Shown here piece by piece: positions 17,161 to 26,404 of a stretch of 64,000 bases of DNA (position 1 is the stretch's first letter; every line of letters begins with the position of its first letter). Source of the DNA: Selenomonas sputigena ATCC 35185. GTDB taxonomy: Bacteria > Bacillota > Negativicutes > Selenomonadales > Selenomonadaceae. The stretch covers positions 2,504,362-2,568,361 of the forward strand of contig NC_015437.1 of assembly GCF_000208405.1 (NCBI RefSeq), in the 5' to 3' direction. Position numbers and translations under genes: made by a program. Under the pieces are notes generated by a model. The model ran no database searches, was not told the origin of the DNA, and saw only the letters and a program-made list of their open reading frames with translations.

Positions 17161-17900
17161 GCACAAAGGAGACGGTAATCGCCATCGCCGGCGTCTCATG
17201 CAGCCGCAAGGGCAAGAAAATCCTCGAAGACGTGACGCTCGACGTGGAAAGCGGCACGGTCATGGGGCTTCTGGGTCCGAACGGCGCGGGAAAGACGACG
17301 CTCATCCGCCTCGTCGCGGGACTGGCAAGGCCCGATGCGGGCACGATCCATGTATGCGGCGAGGATGCGGCGAAGCGCAGCGTGCACTTTCGCCGTCTCA
17401 TCGGCCTCGTGCCGCAGGAGAATACGCTGGAGAGCGAGCTGACTGTCGGAGAGAGCTTGCTCGCCTACGCACGGCTCTATGGTATCAAGGATGCCAAAGA
17501 AATGGTTCATCAGACAGCGGAACGGTATCACCTCTCGGACTTTCTTGATAAGCGTCCCGAAGAAATCTCGGGCGGCATGAAGCGGCGCGCCGTCATCGCG
17601 CGTGCGGCGATGACCGATCCCGCCGTACTGCTCCTCGATGAGCCGAGCGCGGGACTCGATCCCGATCTCCGGCAGGAGGTCTGGGCGCTGATCCGCAAGC
17701 TGCGCGATGCAGGAAAGACGCTGCTCCTCACGACACACTACATGGAAGAGGCGGAAAGGCTCTGCGGGCGCATCGCCTTCCTGCGCGCGGGCAGACTGCG
17801 CGCCCTCGATACGGCGGATGGCATACGCGCGGCGGCAGGCGATGCAAAAGATCTTGAGCAGGCGTTCCTGCGCCTTTCGCATGAGGAGGAGTGTTCGTGA
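17157..17900 (+). CDS. ABC-2 type exporter ATP-binding protein
   Basis: This 247-residue ATPase is of the CcmA/DrrA exporter class. Walker A is GPNGAGKTT, the signature is ISGGMKRRAVIARA and Walker B is VLLLDEPSAGLDPD. Unlike the preceding FepC-type protein it belongs to the ABC-2 export group, and its partner permease follows immediately. The start overlaps the previous stop by four bases and the stop overlaps the next start, so the importer and this exporter are on one transcript. The exported substrate is unknown. Confidence 0.9.
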   Translation: MSTKETVIAIAGVSCSRKGKKILEDVTLDVESGTVMGLLGPNGAGKTTLIRLVAGLARPDAGTIHVCGEDAAKRSVHFRRLIGLVPQENTLESELTVGESLLAYARLYGIKDAKEMVHQTAERYHLSDFLDKRPEEISGGMKRRAVIARAAMTDPAVLLLDEPSAGLDPDLRQEVWALIRKLRDAGKTLLLTTHYMEEAERLCGRIAFLRAGRLRALDTADGIRAAAGDAKDLEQAFLRLSHEEECS

Positions 17901-18643
17901 CTGCGCTTGGCTTCTGGCCGGTCTTTCGGCGCGAGATGGCGATGCTCGTCCATCGCATCGGCGGCTTGGGCTACCTGTTCTCGGGGCTGCTCTTTCCGAT
18001 GATCTATCTGCTCGCCTTCGGCTGGGGACTCGGCAGCGCCGTCGAAGTCACGGGCGGCTACATCGCCTACCTCGCCAAAGGGATGCTCGCCATCACCGTC
18101 ATGATGAACGGCTTCCAGCAGACGGCGATCTCGGTCAGCGCCGCACGCTTCTACTTCCGCACGTTCTCCGTGCTGCGCATGAGTCCCGTGAGCGACGCTT
18201 CGATCGTCTTCGGCATCGCGCTTGCGGGCGCCGTGCGAGCGATACTCGCAGGAGCGGCGGTCTTCCTTGCCGCCTGGCTCTTCTTCGACATTCGGCTGCT
18301 CGCCGTGCCGGGATTCGTGGGACTCGTGCTCACGGCGTTCTGCTTCGCGGCGTTCGGCGTCGCCGTAGGCCTTTCTATTCGCGGGCAGGAGCAGTTTTCC
18401 GTCATCATCAATTTCTTCATCACGCCGATGACGTTCTTCTGCGGCTCCTTCTTTCCCATCGCCAATTTGCCCGAGATCGTACAGCGTCTCGTCTCCCTGC
18501 TGCCGCTCGCCCATACGAACGCACTCTTGCAGGCAGACGGCTGGGACGGCGGTGCGCTCTCGTCCTTCGTCGTGCTCGCGCTCTTGACAGCGCTCGCCTT
18601 CGGCTGGGGCGTCCGGCGCATGAAACGGTATCAGGAGTTTTAG
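17897..18643 (+). CDS. ABC-2 type transporter permease
   Basis: This 248-residue protein has about six membrane segments. The ABC-2 signature region is near the end (FFITPMTFFCGSFFPIANLP). The GTG at 17897 is chosen because AGGAGGA lies six bases upstream; a GTG at 17891 would sit directly on that site. It forms an exporter with the preceding ATPase. Its position between the iron-complex importer ATPase and the binding protein is unusual. It may export a siderophore or metallophore, or relieve metal or heme excess; this is inference from position. Confidence 0.88.
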   Translation: MTALGFWPVFRREMAMLVHRIGGLGYLFSGLLFPMIYLLAFGWGLGSAVEVTGGYIAYLAKGMLAITVMMNGFQQTAISVSAARFYFRTFSVLRMSPVSDASIVFGIALAGAVRAILAGAAVFLAAWLFFDIRLLAVPGFVGLVLTAFCFAAFGVAVGLSIRGQEQFSVIINFFITPMTFFCGSFFPIANLPEIVQRLVSLLPLAHTNALLQADGWDGGALSSFVVLALLTALAFGWGVRRMKRYQEF

Positions 18644-18754
18644 GAAACGCTGATAAAATGAAGTCGCCCAGATTTGCGCAGATGCGCTGTATCTTTGGCT
18701 TTATTCGCGCTTCCTCCAGTTGATTTTTACGATTCTACATTAAGGAGGTTTTCA

Positions 18755-19702
18755 ATGCGAAAGTTTGGTATCATCATCGCGCTCCTGTGCCTCGCGGCGG
18801 CTGTCGTCTTCATCTTCCTGCCGCGTGCGCAGGAAGCGCCGCAGGCGAAGGAGCTGACGGCGAAGGACAGCATGGGGCGCGAAGTCACCATGCCCGCGCA
18901 CCCGAAGCGCGTCGTCATATTGAACGCTTCGAACCTCGATCTCTTCGTCGCGGCGGGCGGCGCAGACTTCGTCGTCGGCAAGCCGACTTCGCAGGCATTG
19001 TCGCAGACGGTCAAGGAGAAGACGGCGCAGGCCGAGGAAGTCGGCATCATCCACCAGCCGGACATAGAGAAGATCCTCTCCCTGCAGCCCGATCTCGTCA
19101 TCGGCACGAACGTGCCCTTTCACACCGATCTCGAAGAGACACTCGGCAATGCAGGCGTTCCCATCTATATCCAAGCACTCGACGATGTGCCCTCGCTCTT
19201 CGATGCGCTGATCTTCTACGGCAAGCTCACGGGCGATGAGAAGGCGGTCGCAAAAGAGGTGCAGACGATCAAGGATAAGCTCGCGACGGTTGAAAAACGC
19301 GCCGCAGGGCGCACGCCGCCCAAGAGCCTGCTCGTCTTCGGCTCGCCCGAGAGCTTCAACATGGGCACGAAGAAATGCTTCACGGGCGGACTCATCGAGC
19401 TGCTCGGCGGCGGCAACATCGCTGACCGCGCCGAGGGCGACGGCGGCTATCTGCCGCTTTCCATGGAGTTCGTCGCACGCGAAAACCCCTCGATCATCTT
19501 CGCCATCGTGCACGGCCCGACGGAAACGCTTGAGCCGAAGATGCGCCGCGACTTGCAGGAGAGCGAAGCGTGGGCGGACGTCGATGCCGTGAAGAACGGG
19601 CGCGTTTATGTCCTGCCCTACGAACTCTTCGCCATCAACCCCGGCGTGCGTGCAGCGGATGCACTTGAGGTACTTGCTGACATCATGTATCCGGAGAAAT
19701 AA
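18755..19702 (+). CDS. iron-complex ABC transporter substrate-binding protein
   Basis: This 315-residue protein belongs to the BtuF/FepB class of periplasmic binding proteins. Visible motifs are PKRVVILNASNLDLFVAAGG and, later, DLVIGTNVP. The C-terminal part has EAWADVDAVKNGRVYVLP, the usual last segment of the fold. It has an N-terminal hydrophobic segment without a canonical lipobox cysteine, so it is secreted or anchored by an uncleaved helix. AAGGAGG precedes the ATG. It should hand its ligand to the FecCD permease encoded upstream. The ligand (ferric siderophore, heme or cobalamin) is not visible. Confidence 0.9.
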   Translation: MRKFGIIIALLCLAAAVVFIFLPRAQEAPQAKELTAKDSMGREVTMPAHPKRVVILNASNLDLFVAAGGADFVVGKPTSQALSQTVKEKTAQAEEVGIIHQPDIEKILSLQPDLVIGTNVPFHTDLEETLGNAGVPIYIQALDDVPSLFDALIFYGKLTGDEKAVAKEVQTIKDKLATVEKRAAGRTPPKSLLVFGSPESFNMGTKKCFTGGLIELLGGGNIADRAEGDGGYLPLSMEFVARENPSIIFAIVHGPTETLEPKMRRDLQESEAWADVDAVKNGRVYVLPYELFAINPGVRAADALEVLADIMYPEK

Positions 19703-19703
19703 G

Positions 19704-19806
19704 CAAGCTTTCTGTGAAGAACCACGTCATAGAAAGCTTGTGCCGGGGATGAACGAACAAGATTTATCCGGGCTACAAGGGAGCAAGGCATTTTGCCGCT
19801 CCCTTG
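19704..19806 (+). other. two hairpins before the TonB receptor genes
   Basis: CAAGCTTTCT...AGAAAGCTTG (19704-19740) and CAAGGGAGC...GCTCCCTTG (19776-19806). Neither has a good T tract, so they may be processing or stability elements rather than terminators. No separate promoter is obvious, which suggests read-through from the ABC genes. Confidence 0.5.
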
Positions 19807-19859
19807 CGCCTATTGTATCTATATATCTCATAGGAATACAAGGATAAGGAGTTGAAGCA

Positions 19860-21770
19860 ATGCTGAAGAGAATCACGAAGAAGAAGAGTCTCTTGCTGAC
19901 GGCAGCTATCGTCACTGCCATGAGCGTTCCCGCCTATGCGGCGGAGAAGAAGCCCGACGCTGAAAAGCACATCAAGACGGATGCCGTCGTCGTCACGGCC
20001 TCGAGGACGGAGCAGGAAGTCAAAGAAACGCCAAGTTCCGTCGAAGTCATCACGCGCGAGGACATCGACAAGATGGGCGCAGAGTCCGTGTTGCAGGCGC
20101 TGCAGCTTGCTATGGGTTTGGATACGCTGAAAAACGGCATGGTCGGCAATCACGTTTCCATACGCGGTATGCAAACGAACCATACGCTGCTTCTGATCGA
20201 CGGGCGGCGCGTGCGCACAGGGGATACGGATAAAACAATGAATGTCTACGAGCTGGAGCGCTTCAATATCGACGATGTAGAGCGCATCGAGATCGTGCGC
20301 GGCGCAGCAAGCTCGCTCTACGGCTCGGAAGCCTTGGGCGGCGTCATCAACATCATCCGCAAAAGATCGGACACGCAAAAGACATCCGTCACGTTGGATT
20401 GGACGACGCTTCGCAAAGATGGCGGCATTCGTTTCGATTCGGGAAAGCAGGGGAAGTGGAATTTCTCGACGAGTTTCAAGATCTCGGATTATCGAGCGCG
20501 CGAAACCGCGGCGAGCAGCAATCTGCACGGCAAGAAATATTTCTTCAATATCGAAGGTCGCATGGATGTCGCAAAGGATAAGTGGCTGGATGTTTTTGCA
20601 GACTATCTTAGCGAAAATCTTGACCGAAAGGAATATAGCTGGCAAGACGTACATTATGACAATGTGCGCCTATCGACAGGCGTCAAATATGCCGGACGCG
20701 ACAAGCGCGGCGATTATGAAACGCAAGTTTACTACACGCGCTTGCATACGGATCAAAACCAGAGGCTTATACCGAGCAGAAAACTTAAGGACTTCGATGA
20801 CATAACCTTCCGATCATTGATCTTTGACGGCAGACGCTCCATGCAGTTGACGAAAGATCACCTGCTGACCTTCGGCGGCGAGTGGCGCAAAGAAGATTAT
20901 GAAGGCAGCCGCATAAAGGGCGGCAGCCTCGTCAAGCGCGAGGGTGTCGGCAAAAACTTCGGCGAAAGCTCGGTGAACTATGCGGCATTCTACGTGCAGG
21001 ACGAGTGGCTCGTGCATCCGGACTGGCTGCTCATCCCATCCGTGCGTTTCGATCACAGCACATCCTTCGGCAGTAAGGTGACCGGCAACCTTGGCACGAC
21101 ATATAAAATCAATCAAGGGCTGCGCTTCAAGGCGAACATCGGCACGGCGTATCGTGCGCCGACATCCCTTGAACTTTATATGGATTGGCCGGGTTCGTGG
21201 ATCTATATAGAAGGAAATCCGAACCTGAAACCCGAAACGGCGCTGAACTTCGATCTCGGGTTCGAGTTGGATCAGGGCAAGACCTTCGGGAAAATCACCT
21301 ATTTCCATAACAAGGTGGACAACTTGATTGACACGGATCTGTTGAGCATAACTCCAAAGTATCACTATCGCTACATGAACACGAGTGAAGCGACACTGCA
21401 AGGAATCGAGGTCGAAGCAAGACAGGCGCTCGGAAGCGGCTTCTCCGTGCGCGGACTCTACACCTACCTCGATGCGCGTGACGGCGATGACGTGCGCTTG
21501 CCCAATCGTCCGTATCACAAGACGAGCTTGCAGCTGAGCTACGAAGATCCGAAGAACGGCTGGGATGCGACGCTGTGGAACGATTGGCTGGCGGGTTATT
21601 ATTGGAAAAAGAAAAATTATTCCAGCACCCTCATGAACCTTGTCGTCCATAAGAAAATCAACGATCATTTCAGCGCCTACTTCGGCATCGACAACATCTT
21701 CGATGTGGACGATGACATATTCCTCCACGACGGCAGAATCTGGCGCGGCGGCGTGCATATGACATTCTAA
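19860..21770 (+). CDS. TonB-dependent outer-membrane receptor 1
   Basis: This 636-residue protein has a signal peptide (residues 1-27, ending AYAAE). A TonB-box-like stretch, DAVVVTASRTEQ, and the plug domain follow (SVEVITREDIDKMG to GSEALGGVINII). A 22-strand-type beta barrel completes it and ends in an aromatic residue (GGVHMTF), as required for outer-membrane insertion. It imports an iron complex or cobalamin using TonB energy. It is one of a tandem pair with the next gene. The two are very similar in the plug and differ most in the barrel loops, so their ligands may differ. Its presence shows an outer membrane. Confidence 0.95.
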   Translation: MLKRITKKKSLLLTAAIVTAMSVPAYAAEKKPDAEKHIKTDAVVVTASRTEQEVKETPSSVEVITREDIDKMGAESVLQALQLAMGLDTLKNGMVGNHVSIRGMQTNHTLLLIDGRRVRTGDTDKTMNVYELERFNIDDVERIEIVRGAASSLYGSEALGGVINIIRKRSDTQKTSVTLDWTTLRKDGGIRFDSGKQGKWNFSTSFKISDYRARETAASSNLHGKKYFFNIEGRMDVAKDKWLDVFADYLSENLDRKEYSWQDVHYDNVRLSTGVKYAGRDKRGDYETQVYYTRLHTDQNQRLIPSRKLKDFDDITFRSLIFDGRRSMQLTKDHLLTFGGEWRKEDYEGSRIKGGSLVKREGVGKNFGESSVNYAAFYVQDEWLVHPDWLLIPSVRFDHSTSFGSKVTGNLGTTYKINQGLRFKANIGTAYRAPTSLELYMDWPGSWIYIEGNPNLKPETALNFDLGFELDQGKTFGKITYFHNKVDNLIDTDLLSITPKYHYRYMNTSEATLQGIEVEARQALGSGFSVRGLYTYLDARDGDDVRLPNRPYHKTSLQLSYEDPKNGWDATLWNDWLAGYYWKKKNYSSTLMNLVVHKKINDHFSAYFGIDNIFDVDDDIFLHDGRIWRGGVHMTF

Positions 21771-21797
21771 GAAACACAAGGATAAGGAGTTTGAGCC

Positions 21798-23789
21798 ATG
21801 CTGAAAAGAATCATGAAGAAGAAGGGCCTCTTGCTGACGGCAGCCATCGTCGCTGCCATGACTGTCCCCGCCTATGCGGCGGAGAAAAAGCCCGAGGACG
21901 GAAAAGCGATCAAAACGGGCGCCGTCGTCGTCACGGCATCGAGAACAGAGCAGGAAGTCAAGGAAACGCCTAGCTCCGTTGAAGTCATCACGCGCGAGGA
22001 CATCGACAAGATGGGCGCGGAATCCGTGCGACAGGCGCTGCAGCTCGCCATCGGTCTGGACACAACGGAGACGGGTATGGTGGGAAATCAAGTTTCCATT
22101 CGCGGCGCACAGACAAATCAAACATTAATCCTCATCGATGGGCGGCGCGTGCGCTCAGAAGATACATCGTCCACGATGAACGCCTATGAGTTTGATCGTA
22201 TCAATATGGACGATGTTGAACGCATCGAGATCGTACGTGGCGCGGCGAGCTCACTTTACGGCTCGGAAGCCATCGGCGGCGTCATCAATATCATCAAGAA
22301 GCGACCGGAGAAGCAGCAGACATCTGTCACGGCAGATTGGACAACGCGCCGCGCAGATGGCGGCATCCGCTACGACACGGGAAAGCAAGGCAAATGGAAT
22401 CTCTCGACGAGCTTCAAGCTCTCGGATTATCGCGAACGTGGCACCAATGCCACAAGCAATCAGTTTGGCAAGAGGTACTTTTTCAACATCGAAGGCCGCC
22501 TGGACGTGGCAAAGGACAAGTGGCTGGATGTCTTCTTCGACTACATGAAAGAAGACCTCTACGCCAGAGAGCTGGATAACCAAGGTGCAGACTATGACCA
22601 GGTGCGCGTAGCGACAGGCGTCAAGTACGCGGGGCGCGACAAGCGCGGCGACTATGAGGCGCAAGTTTACTACACCCGCTTTCATAAGGATCAAGAACGG
22701 CGGGACAGAGCGAACAGCAACCTTCTTGGCTTCGATGATATGACCTTCAAATCCTTGATTTTCGATGGCAGACGCTCCTTGCAGCTGACGAACGATCACT
22801 TGCTGACCTTTGGCGGTGAATATCGCAAAGAGGACTACGATAGTACGCGCTTGACGGGCAGCGGTTCCATATCACGTAAAGGTATCACAAGCCCGTTTGG
22901 CAAAAACTCCGTGCGATACGCCGCGCTTTATGTACAGGACGAGTGGCTCGCAAGCCCTGACTGGCTGCTCATTCCGTCCATACGCTGGGATTACAGCAGT
23001 TCCTTCGGCAGCAAAGTGACGGGAAAACTCGGTACTACGTATAAGATCAATAAAGATCTGCGCTTCAAGGCGAACATCGGTACGGCGTACCGCGCACCGA
23101 CAGCGAGCGAACTTTACTTGGATTGGCCAGGTATGCCGGGCGGCAGAACTAATAAACCTTGGTTGCATGGCAATCCCAACCTTAAACCGGAAACAGCGTT
23201 GAATTTTGATTTGGGAGTTGAGCTGGAAAAGGACAAGACCTTTGGCAAGGTGACATATTTTCACAACAAAGTCAGCGATTTGATTAACGGAACCTTCGAT
23301 CACTATACGCTCATCCATCCGGGACCGCCTCCGATTGGATTTATGCACATAAAATATCAAAATGTAAAAGAGGCGATTTTACAAGGAATCGAACTGGAAG
23401 CAAGGCAAGCGCTCGGCAATGGCTTCTCCGTGCGCGGTCTCTATACCTACCTTGATGCACGCGATGGCGATGGCAAGCGTCTGGATTATCGTCCCTATCA
23501 TAAGACAAGCCTGCAACTCAGCTACGATGATGCGAAGAATGGCTGGAACGCGACGCTGTGGAACGATTGGGTATCGGGTTATCCCTATGTAGAAACGATT
23601 GTCATCGGCAGGGTTAAGAGAAACATCCCCAAGGATGCTTCTCTGAGCATCATGAACCTCGTCGTCAGCAAGAAGATCAACGACCGCTTCAGCGCTTATC
23701 TCGGCATCGACAACATCTTCGACAAGGAAAGCGATGCCCTCGGCTACGACGGTAGAGTCTGGCGCGGTGGCGTGCATATGACATTCTGA
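21798..23789 (+). CDS. TonB-dependent outer-membrane receptor 2
   Basis: This 663-residue paralog of the preceding gene has the same signal peptide, TonB box (GAVVVTASRTEQ), plug and C-terminal GGVHMTF. The leader ACAAGGATAAGGAGTT is also duplicated, which points to tandem duplication of gene plus ribosome site. Compared with receptor 1 it has extra residues in extracellular-loop regions near residues 445-460 and 500-515 and near 600. This fits divergence in ligand recognition. It is 27 bases downstream of receptor 1 in the same operon, and a terminator follows. Confidence 0.95.
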   Translation: MLKRIMKKKGLLLTAAIVAAMTVPAYAAEKKPEDGKAIKTGAVVVTASRTEQEVKETPSSVEVITREDIDKMGAESVRQALQLAIGLDTTETGMVGNQVSIRGAQTNQTLILIDGRRVRSEDTSSTMNAYEFDRINMDDVERIEIVRGAASSLYGSEAIGGVINIIKKRPEKQQTSVTADWTTRRADGGIRYDTGKQGKWNLSTSFKLSDYRERGTNATSNQFGKRYFFNIEGRLDVAKDKWLDVFFDYMKEDLYARELDNQGADYDQVRVATGVKYAGRDKRGDYEAQVYYTRFHKDQERRDRANSNLLGFDDMTFKSLIFDGRRSLQLTNDHLLTFGGEYRKEDYDSTRLTGSGSISRKGITSPFGKNSVRYAALYVQDEWLASPDWLLIPSIRWDYSSSFGSKVTGKLGTTYKINKDLRFKANIGTAYRAPTASELYLDWPGMPGGRTNKPWLHGNPNLKPETALNFDLGVELEKDKTFGKVTYFHNKVSDLINGTFDHYTLIHPGPPPIGFMHIKYQNVKEAILQGIELEARQALGNGFSVRGLYTYLDARDGDGKRLDYRPYHKTSLQLSYDDAKNGWNATLWNDWVSGYPYVETIVIGRVKRNIPKDASLSIMNLVVSKKINDRFSAYLGIDNIFDKESDALGYDGRVWRGGVHMTF

Positions 23790-23803
23790 TACGGCAAAAT
23801 GAA

Positions 23804-23835
23804 AAGTCCCTAAGCTTGCAGCTTGGGGGCTTTTT
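23804..23835 (+). terminator. terminator of the TonB receptor operon
   Basis: AAGTCCCTAAGCT pairs with AGCTTGGGGGCTT, followed by a T run. Confidence 0.85.
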
Positions 23836-23952
23836 GCATGTCGGCGACGGCGCATCGTATATCCCGCACGCAAGAAGCTGTATTGACGCTATGCCCTAGG
23901 AAAACGTATAATGGAGAAAACAATTCAGCAAACGATGGAGAGGAGGAATCCA

Positions 23953-24963
23953 ATGAAGGTGCCAAAGGATGCACAGCTGGCGATCGCGATCGGCTTTGCG
24001 GCGTTTTTCCTCTTCGTGGGCTTGGGCGCTTACGGCATATATTATTTCTTCACGGGCGGCTGCGATGAGAACAGCGAGCCTTATTCTGCCTACGAGGTGC
24101 GCGAAAAAATCGAGGCGGAGTACGATTTTCCCGTCGAGCTTGAATACTTGGGCGAGACGGTCACGCGGGAAAAGCCGTGGAAAAGAGTCGACTACGCCTT
24201 CCGCGACAAGGAGCGCGACTTCACGTTCACCGCGCATGCGAAGGTCGCGCCCATCAATGCGTCGATCCCCTTCATCATCCTGCCGGGCGGACGCTCCTAC
24301 TATACCGACTATCCCGCGCGTTGTCTCGATCGGCTCAACGACGAGGTGCAGGAGTGCGCGAAAAAGCGCGGCCTGCGCTTCATCACGCCCGAGGAGAAGG
24401 AGGCGCATCTCGGCTATCAGGGCGGTGTCGATACCGTTTTTCTGACGGATGAAAAGCAGCTCGCGGATGCGGCGGAGCTGTTCCTCGAAATTGCGCAGAT
24501 CTACGATGTGGCACGTTTCGCCGAGCATGACGTCGGACGCGACATCGCCTTCTGCTATCTGCCGCCGGGCGAGACGGATCTCAAGAAGGCGCAGCTCGTC
24601 TGCGTGCTGTATCTGCGCAGCAAGCGGGACATCTATGACGCGAACGGCATCTCGGATTATATCATCTCAAACAGCACGAGCGAGGCAGAGCCTTTTCTGC
24701 TCCGCTTGAAGGGCGGCTGGCAGGACAAGACCTGGCGGGCGAAAAAGAAGGCCGCGGACGGCATCGGCATGGGCAGGAGCAATCCGGGTGATTCAGGCGC
24801 TCTCGGCTCGCACGATGACCGAACGCCTTGGGACGACTGGGGCGACTGGGATGATTGGAGCGATTGGGATGGCTGGGATGATTGGGGCGATGCGGACAGC
24901 GACCGCCCGGAATTCCTCACGCCGCCCATCTCTCCCTCGCGCCGAGAGCCGAGCTGGATCTGA
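23953..24963 (+). CDS. hypothetical membrane protein with acidic Trp-rich tail
   Basis: This 336-residue protein starts at the ATG behind GAGGAGGAAT. One membrane segment lies at about residues 9-33 (LAIAIGFAAFFLFVGLGAYG), then a soluble domain. The tail at about residues 293-312 is a run of W-D-D/W-G-D units with seven tryptophans and many aspartates in twenty residues, followed by a proline-rich basic end. I do not recognise the family. The tail resembles a binding strip rather than a folded domain. It stands alone between the TonB genes and the alcohol dehydrogenase. Confidence 0.8.
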   Translation: MKVPKDAQLAIAIGFAAFFLFVGLGAYGIYYFFTGGCDENSEPYSAYEVREKIEAEYDFPVELEYLGETVTREKPWKRVDYAFRDKERDFTFTAHAKVAPINASIPFIILPGGRSYYTDYPARCLDRLNDEVQECAKKRGLRFITPEEKEAHLGYQGGVDTVFLTDEKQLADAAELFLEIAQIYDVARFAEHDVGRDIAFCYLPPGETDLKKAQLVCVLYLRSKRDIYDANGISDYIISNSTSEAEPFLLRLKGGWQDKTWRAKKKAADGIGMGRSNPGDSGALGSHDDRTPWDDWGDWDDWSDWDGWDDWGDADSDRPEFLTPPISPSRREPSWI

Positions 24964-25049
24964 TTCGAGGTCAGAGGCGTGCAGCTTTTGTTTCTGACCG
25001 CCTGCACCGTGCAGGAATTTTGCAGCATTGAAGATGGGGAGGTACGAAC

Positions 25050-26231
25050 ATGCAGGAGTTTTCTTTTCATTGTCCGACAGAGATCGTATTTGGCCGCGGC
25101 GTCGAGGAGCGCACGGCGGAGCTTCTTCGAAAGTACGGCGCACATCGCGTCTTTATCGTTTACGGCGGCGGCAGTGTCATCAAGAGCGGGCTGCTCGCGC
25201 GCGTCGAGCGCGTCATCACGGCGGCGGGTCTTGCCTTTTCCGTCCGGGGCGGCGTGCGACCGAATCCGCGCCTTTCGTTTGCGCGTGAGGCTGTGCGCGA
25301 GGCGATGGACTTCGAGGCGGACTTCCTTCTCGCCGTCGGCGGCGGCAGCGTCATCGACACGGCGAAGGCCATCGCGCATGGCACGGCGAATCCCGAAACC
25401 GATCTATGGGATTTCTGGTCGGGCAAGAAAGAGCTCAAAAAGAGCCTGCCTGTCGGCGTCATCTTGACGCTTCCTGCGGCGGGCAGCGAGACGAGCGATT
25501 CCTCCGTGCTGACGAATGAGGAAACGGGCGAGAAATCGGGACTGCCGTCGCCGTTCAACCGCCCCGCCTTCGCCATTTTGAACCCCGAATTGGCCTTTTC
25601 CCTGTCCTCGCCGCAGCTTGCGGCAGGCATCGCCGACATCGTCATGCACACGCTTGAGCGCTACATGACGCATACGGAAGGCAACGAATTCACCGATCTC
25701 CTCGCCGAAGCGCTCCTGCAGAATGTCGCGAAGTATGCGCCCATCGTCCTCGCACATCACAAAAACTACGAGGCGATGAGCGAGATCATGTGGTGCGGCA
25801 CGATCTCGCACTGCGGACTCACGGGACTCGGCCGCGACAAGGATTTCTCCGTGCACAAGCTCGGTCATGCGCTGTCGGCACGCTACGACACGAACCACGG
25901 CGAGTCCCTGACGGCGCTCTGGGGTGCGTGGGCGCGTGCCGTATACGAAGATCGCCCCGAGCGCTTCGCGCGCTTTGCCGAGAAGGTCTGGGGCGTCGAT
26001 GCGGGATCTGCCGAAGAGCGGGCGCGTGCGGGCATCCGCAAGACGGAGGAGTTCTTCCGCTCGCTGAAGCTGCCGATCTCGCTCGGCGAGCTTCCGACGG
26101 GCATCTTGGAGCACCGCGCCTTGGAAGCTCTCGCCGACAACGTGACGGCGGACGGCAAGAAAAGTGTCGGCACATTCCATCCCGTCGACCGTGCGCTCGC
26201 CTTGAAGATCTACACGGCGGCGAACCATTGA
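25050..26231 (+). CDS. iron-containing alcohol dehydrogenase (BdhA/YugJ type)
   Basis: This 393-residue enzyme of the iron-dependent alcohol dehydrogenase family has an N-terminal nucleotide-binding domain with VGGGSVIDTAKAIA. The metal ligands lie in GIADIVMHTLE (Asp, His) and HKLGHALSARYDTNHGE (two His). It reduces an aldehyde to an alcohol with NAD(P)H in fermentation; related enzymes act on butyraldehyde or similar. GGGGAGG precedes the ATG. It is monocistronic as far as can be seen. Confidence 0.93.
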   Translation: MQEFSFHCPTEIVFGRGVEERTAELLRKYGAHRVFIVYGGGSVIKSGLLARVERVITAAGLAFSVRGGVRPNPRLSFAREAVREAMDFEADFLLAVGGGSVIDTAKAIAHGTANPETDLWDFWSGKKELKKSLPVGVILTLPAAGSETSDSSVLTNEETGEKSGLPSPFNRPAFAILNPELAFSLSSPQLAAGIADIVMHTLERYMTHTEGNEFTDLLAEALLQNVAKYAPIVLAHHKNYEAMSEIMWCGTISHCGLTGLGRDKDFSVHKLGHALSARYDTNHGESLTALWGAWARAVYEDRPERFARFAEKVWGVDAGSAEERARAGIRKTEEFFRSLKLPISLGELPTGILEHRALEALADNVTADGKKSVGTFHPVDRALALKIYTAANH

Positions 26232-26404
26232 GCCTGCAGCCGGATATTTTTCTGCTGGGAAAATACACGATGCTTATGAAGCGGCTCGTCCGAAAATAGT
26301 TTATCTTTTGTTTATCTGTCTGTTATCGTCCTTTTAGCGCAGCATGGTATACTGAACGTGTTGAAGCAGGAAAGCAAGCAAATGCAATGAGAGGAGAAGA
26401 TAAA

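Noticed and set aside
24988..25020. Hairpin CCTGCACCGTGCAGG before the alcohol dehydrogenase as a regulator site
   Set aside because: Short, no T tract, and no matching site elsewhere; not enough to call.
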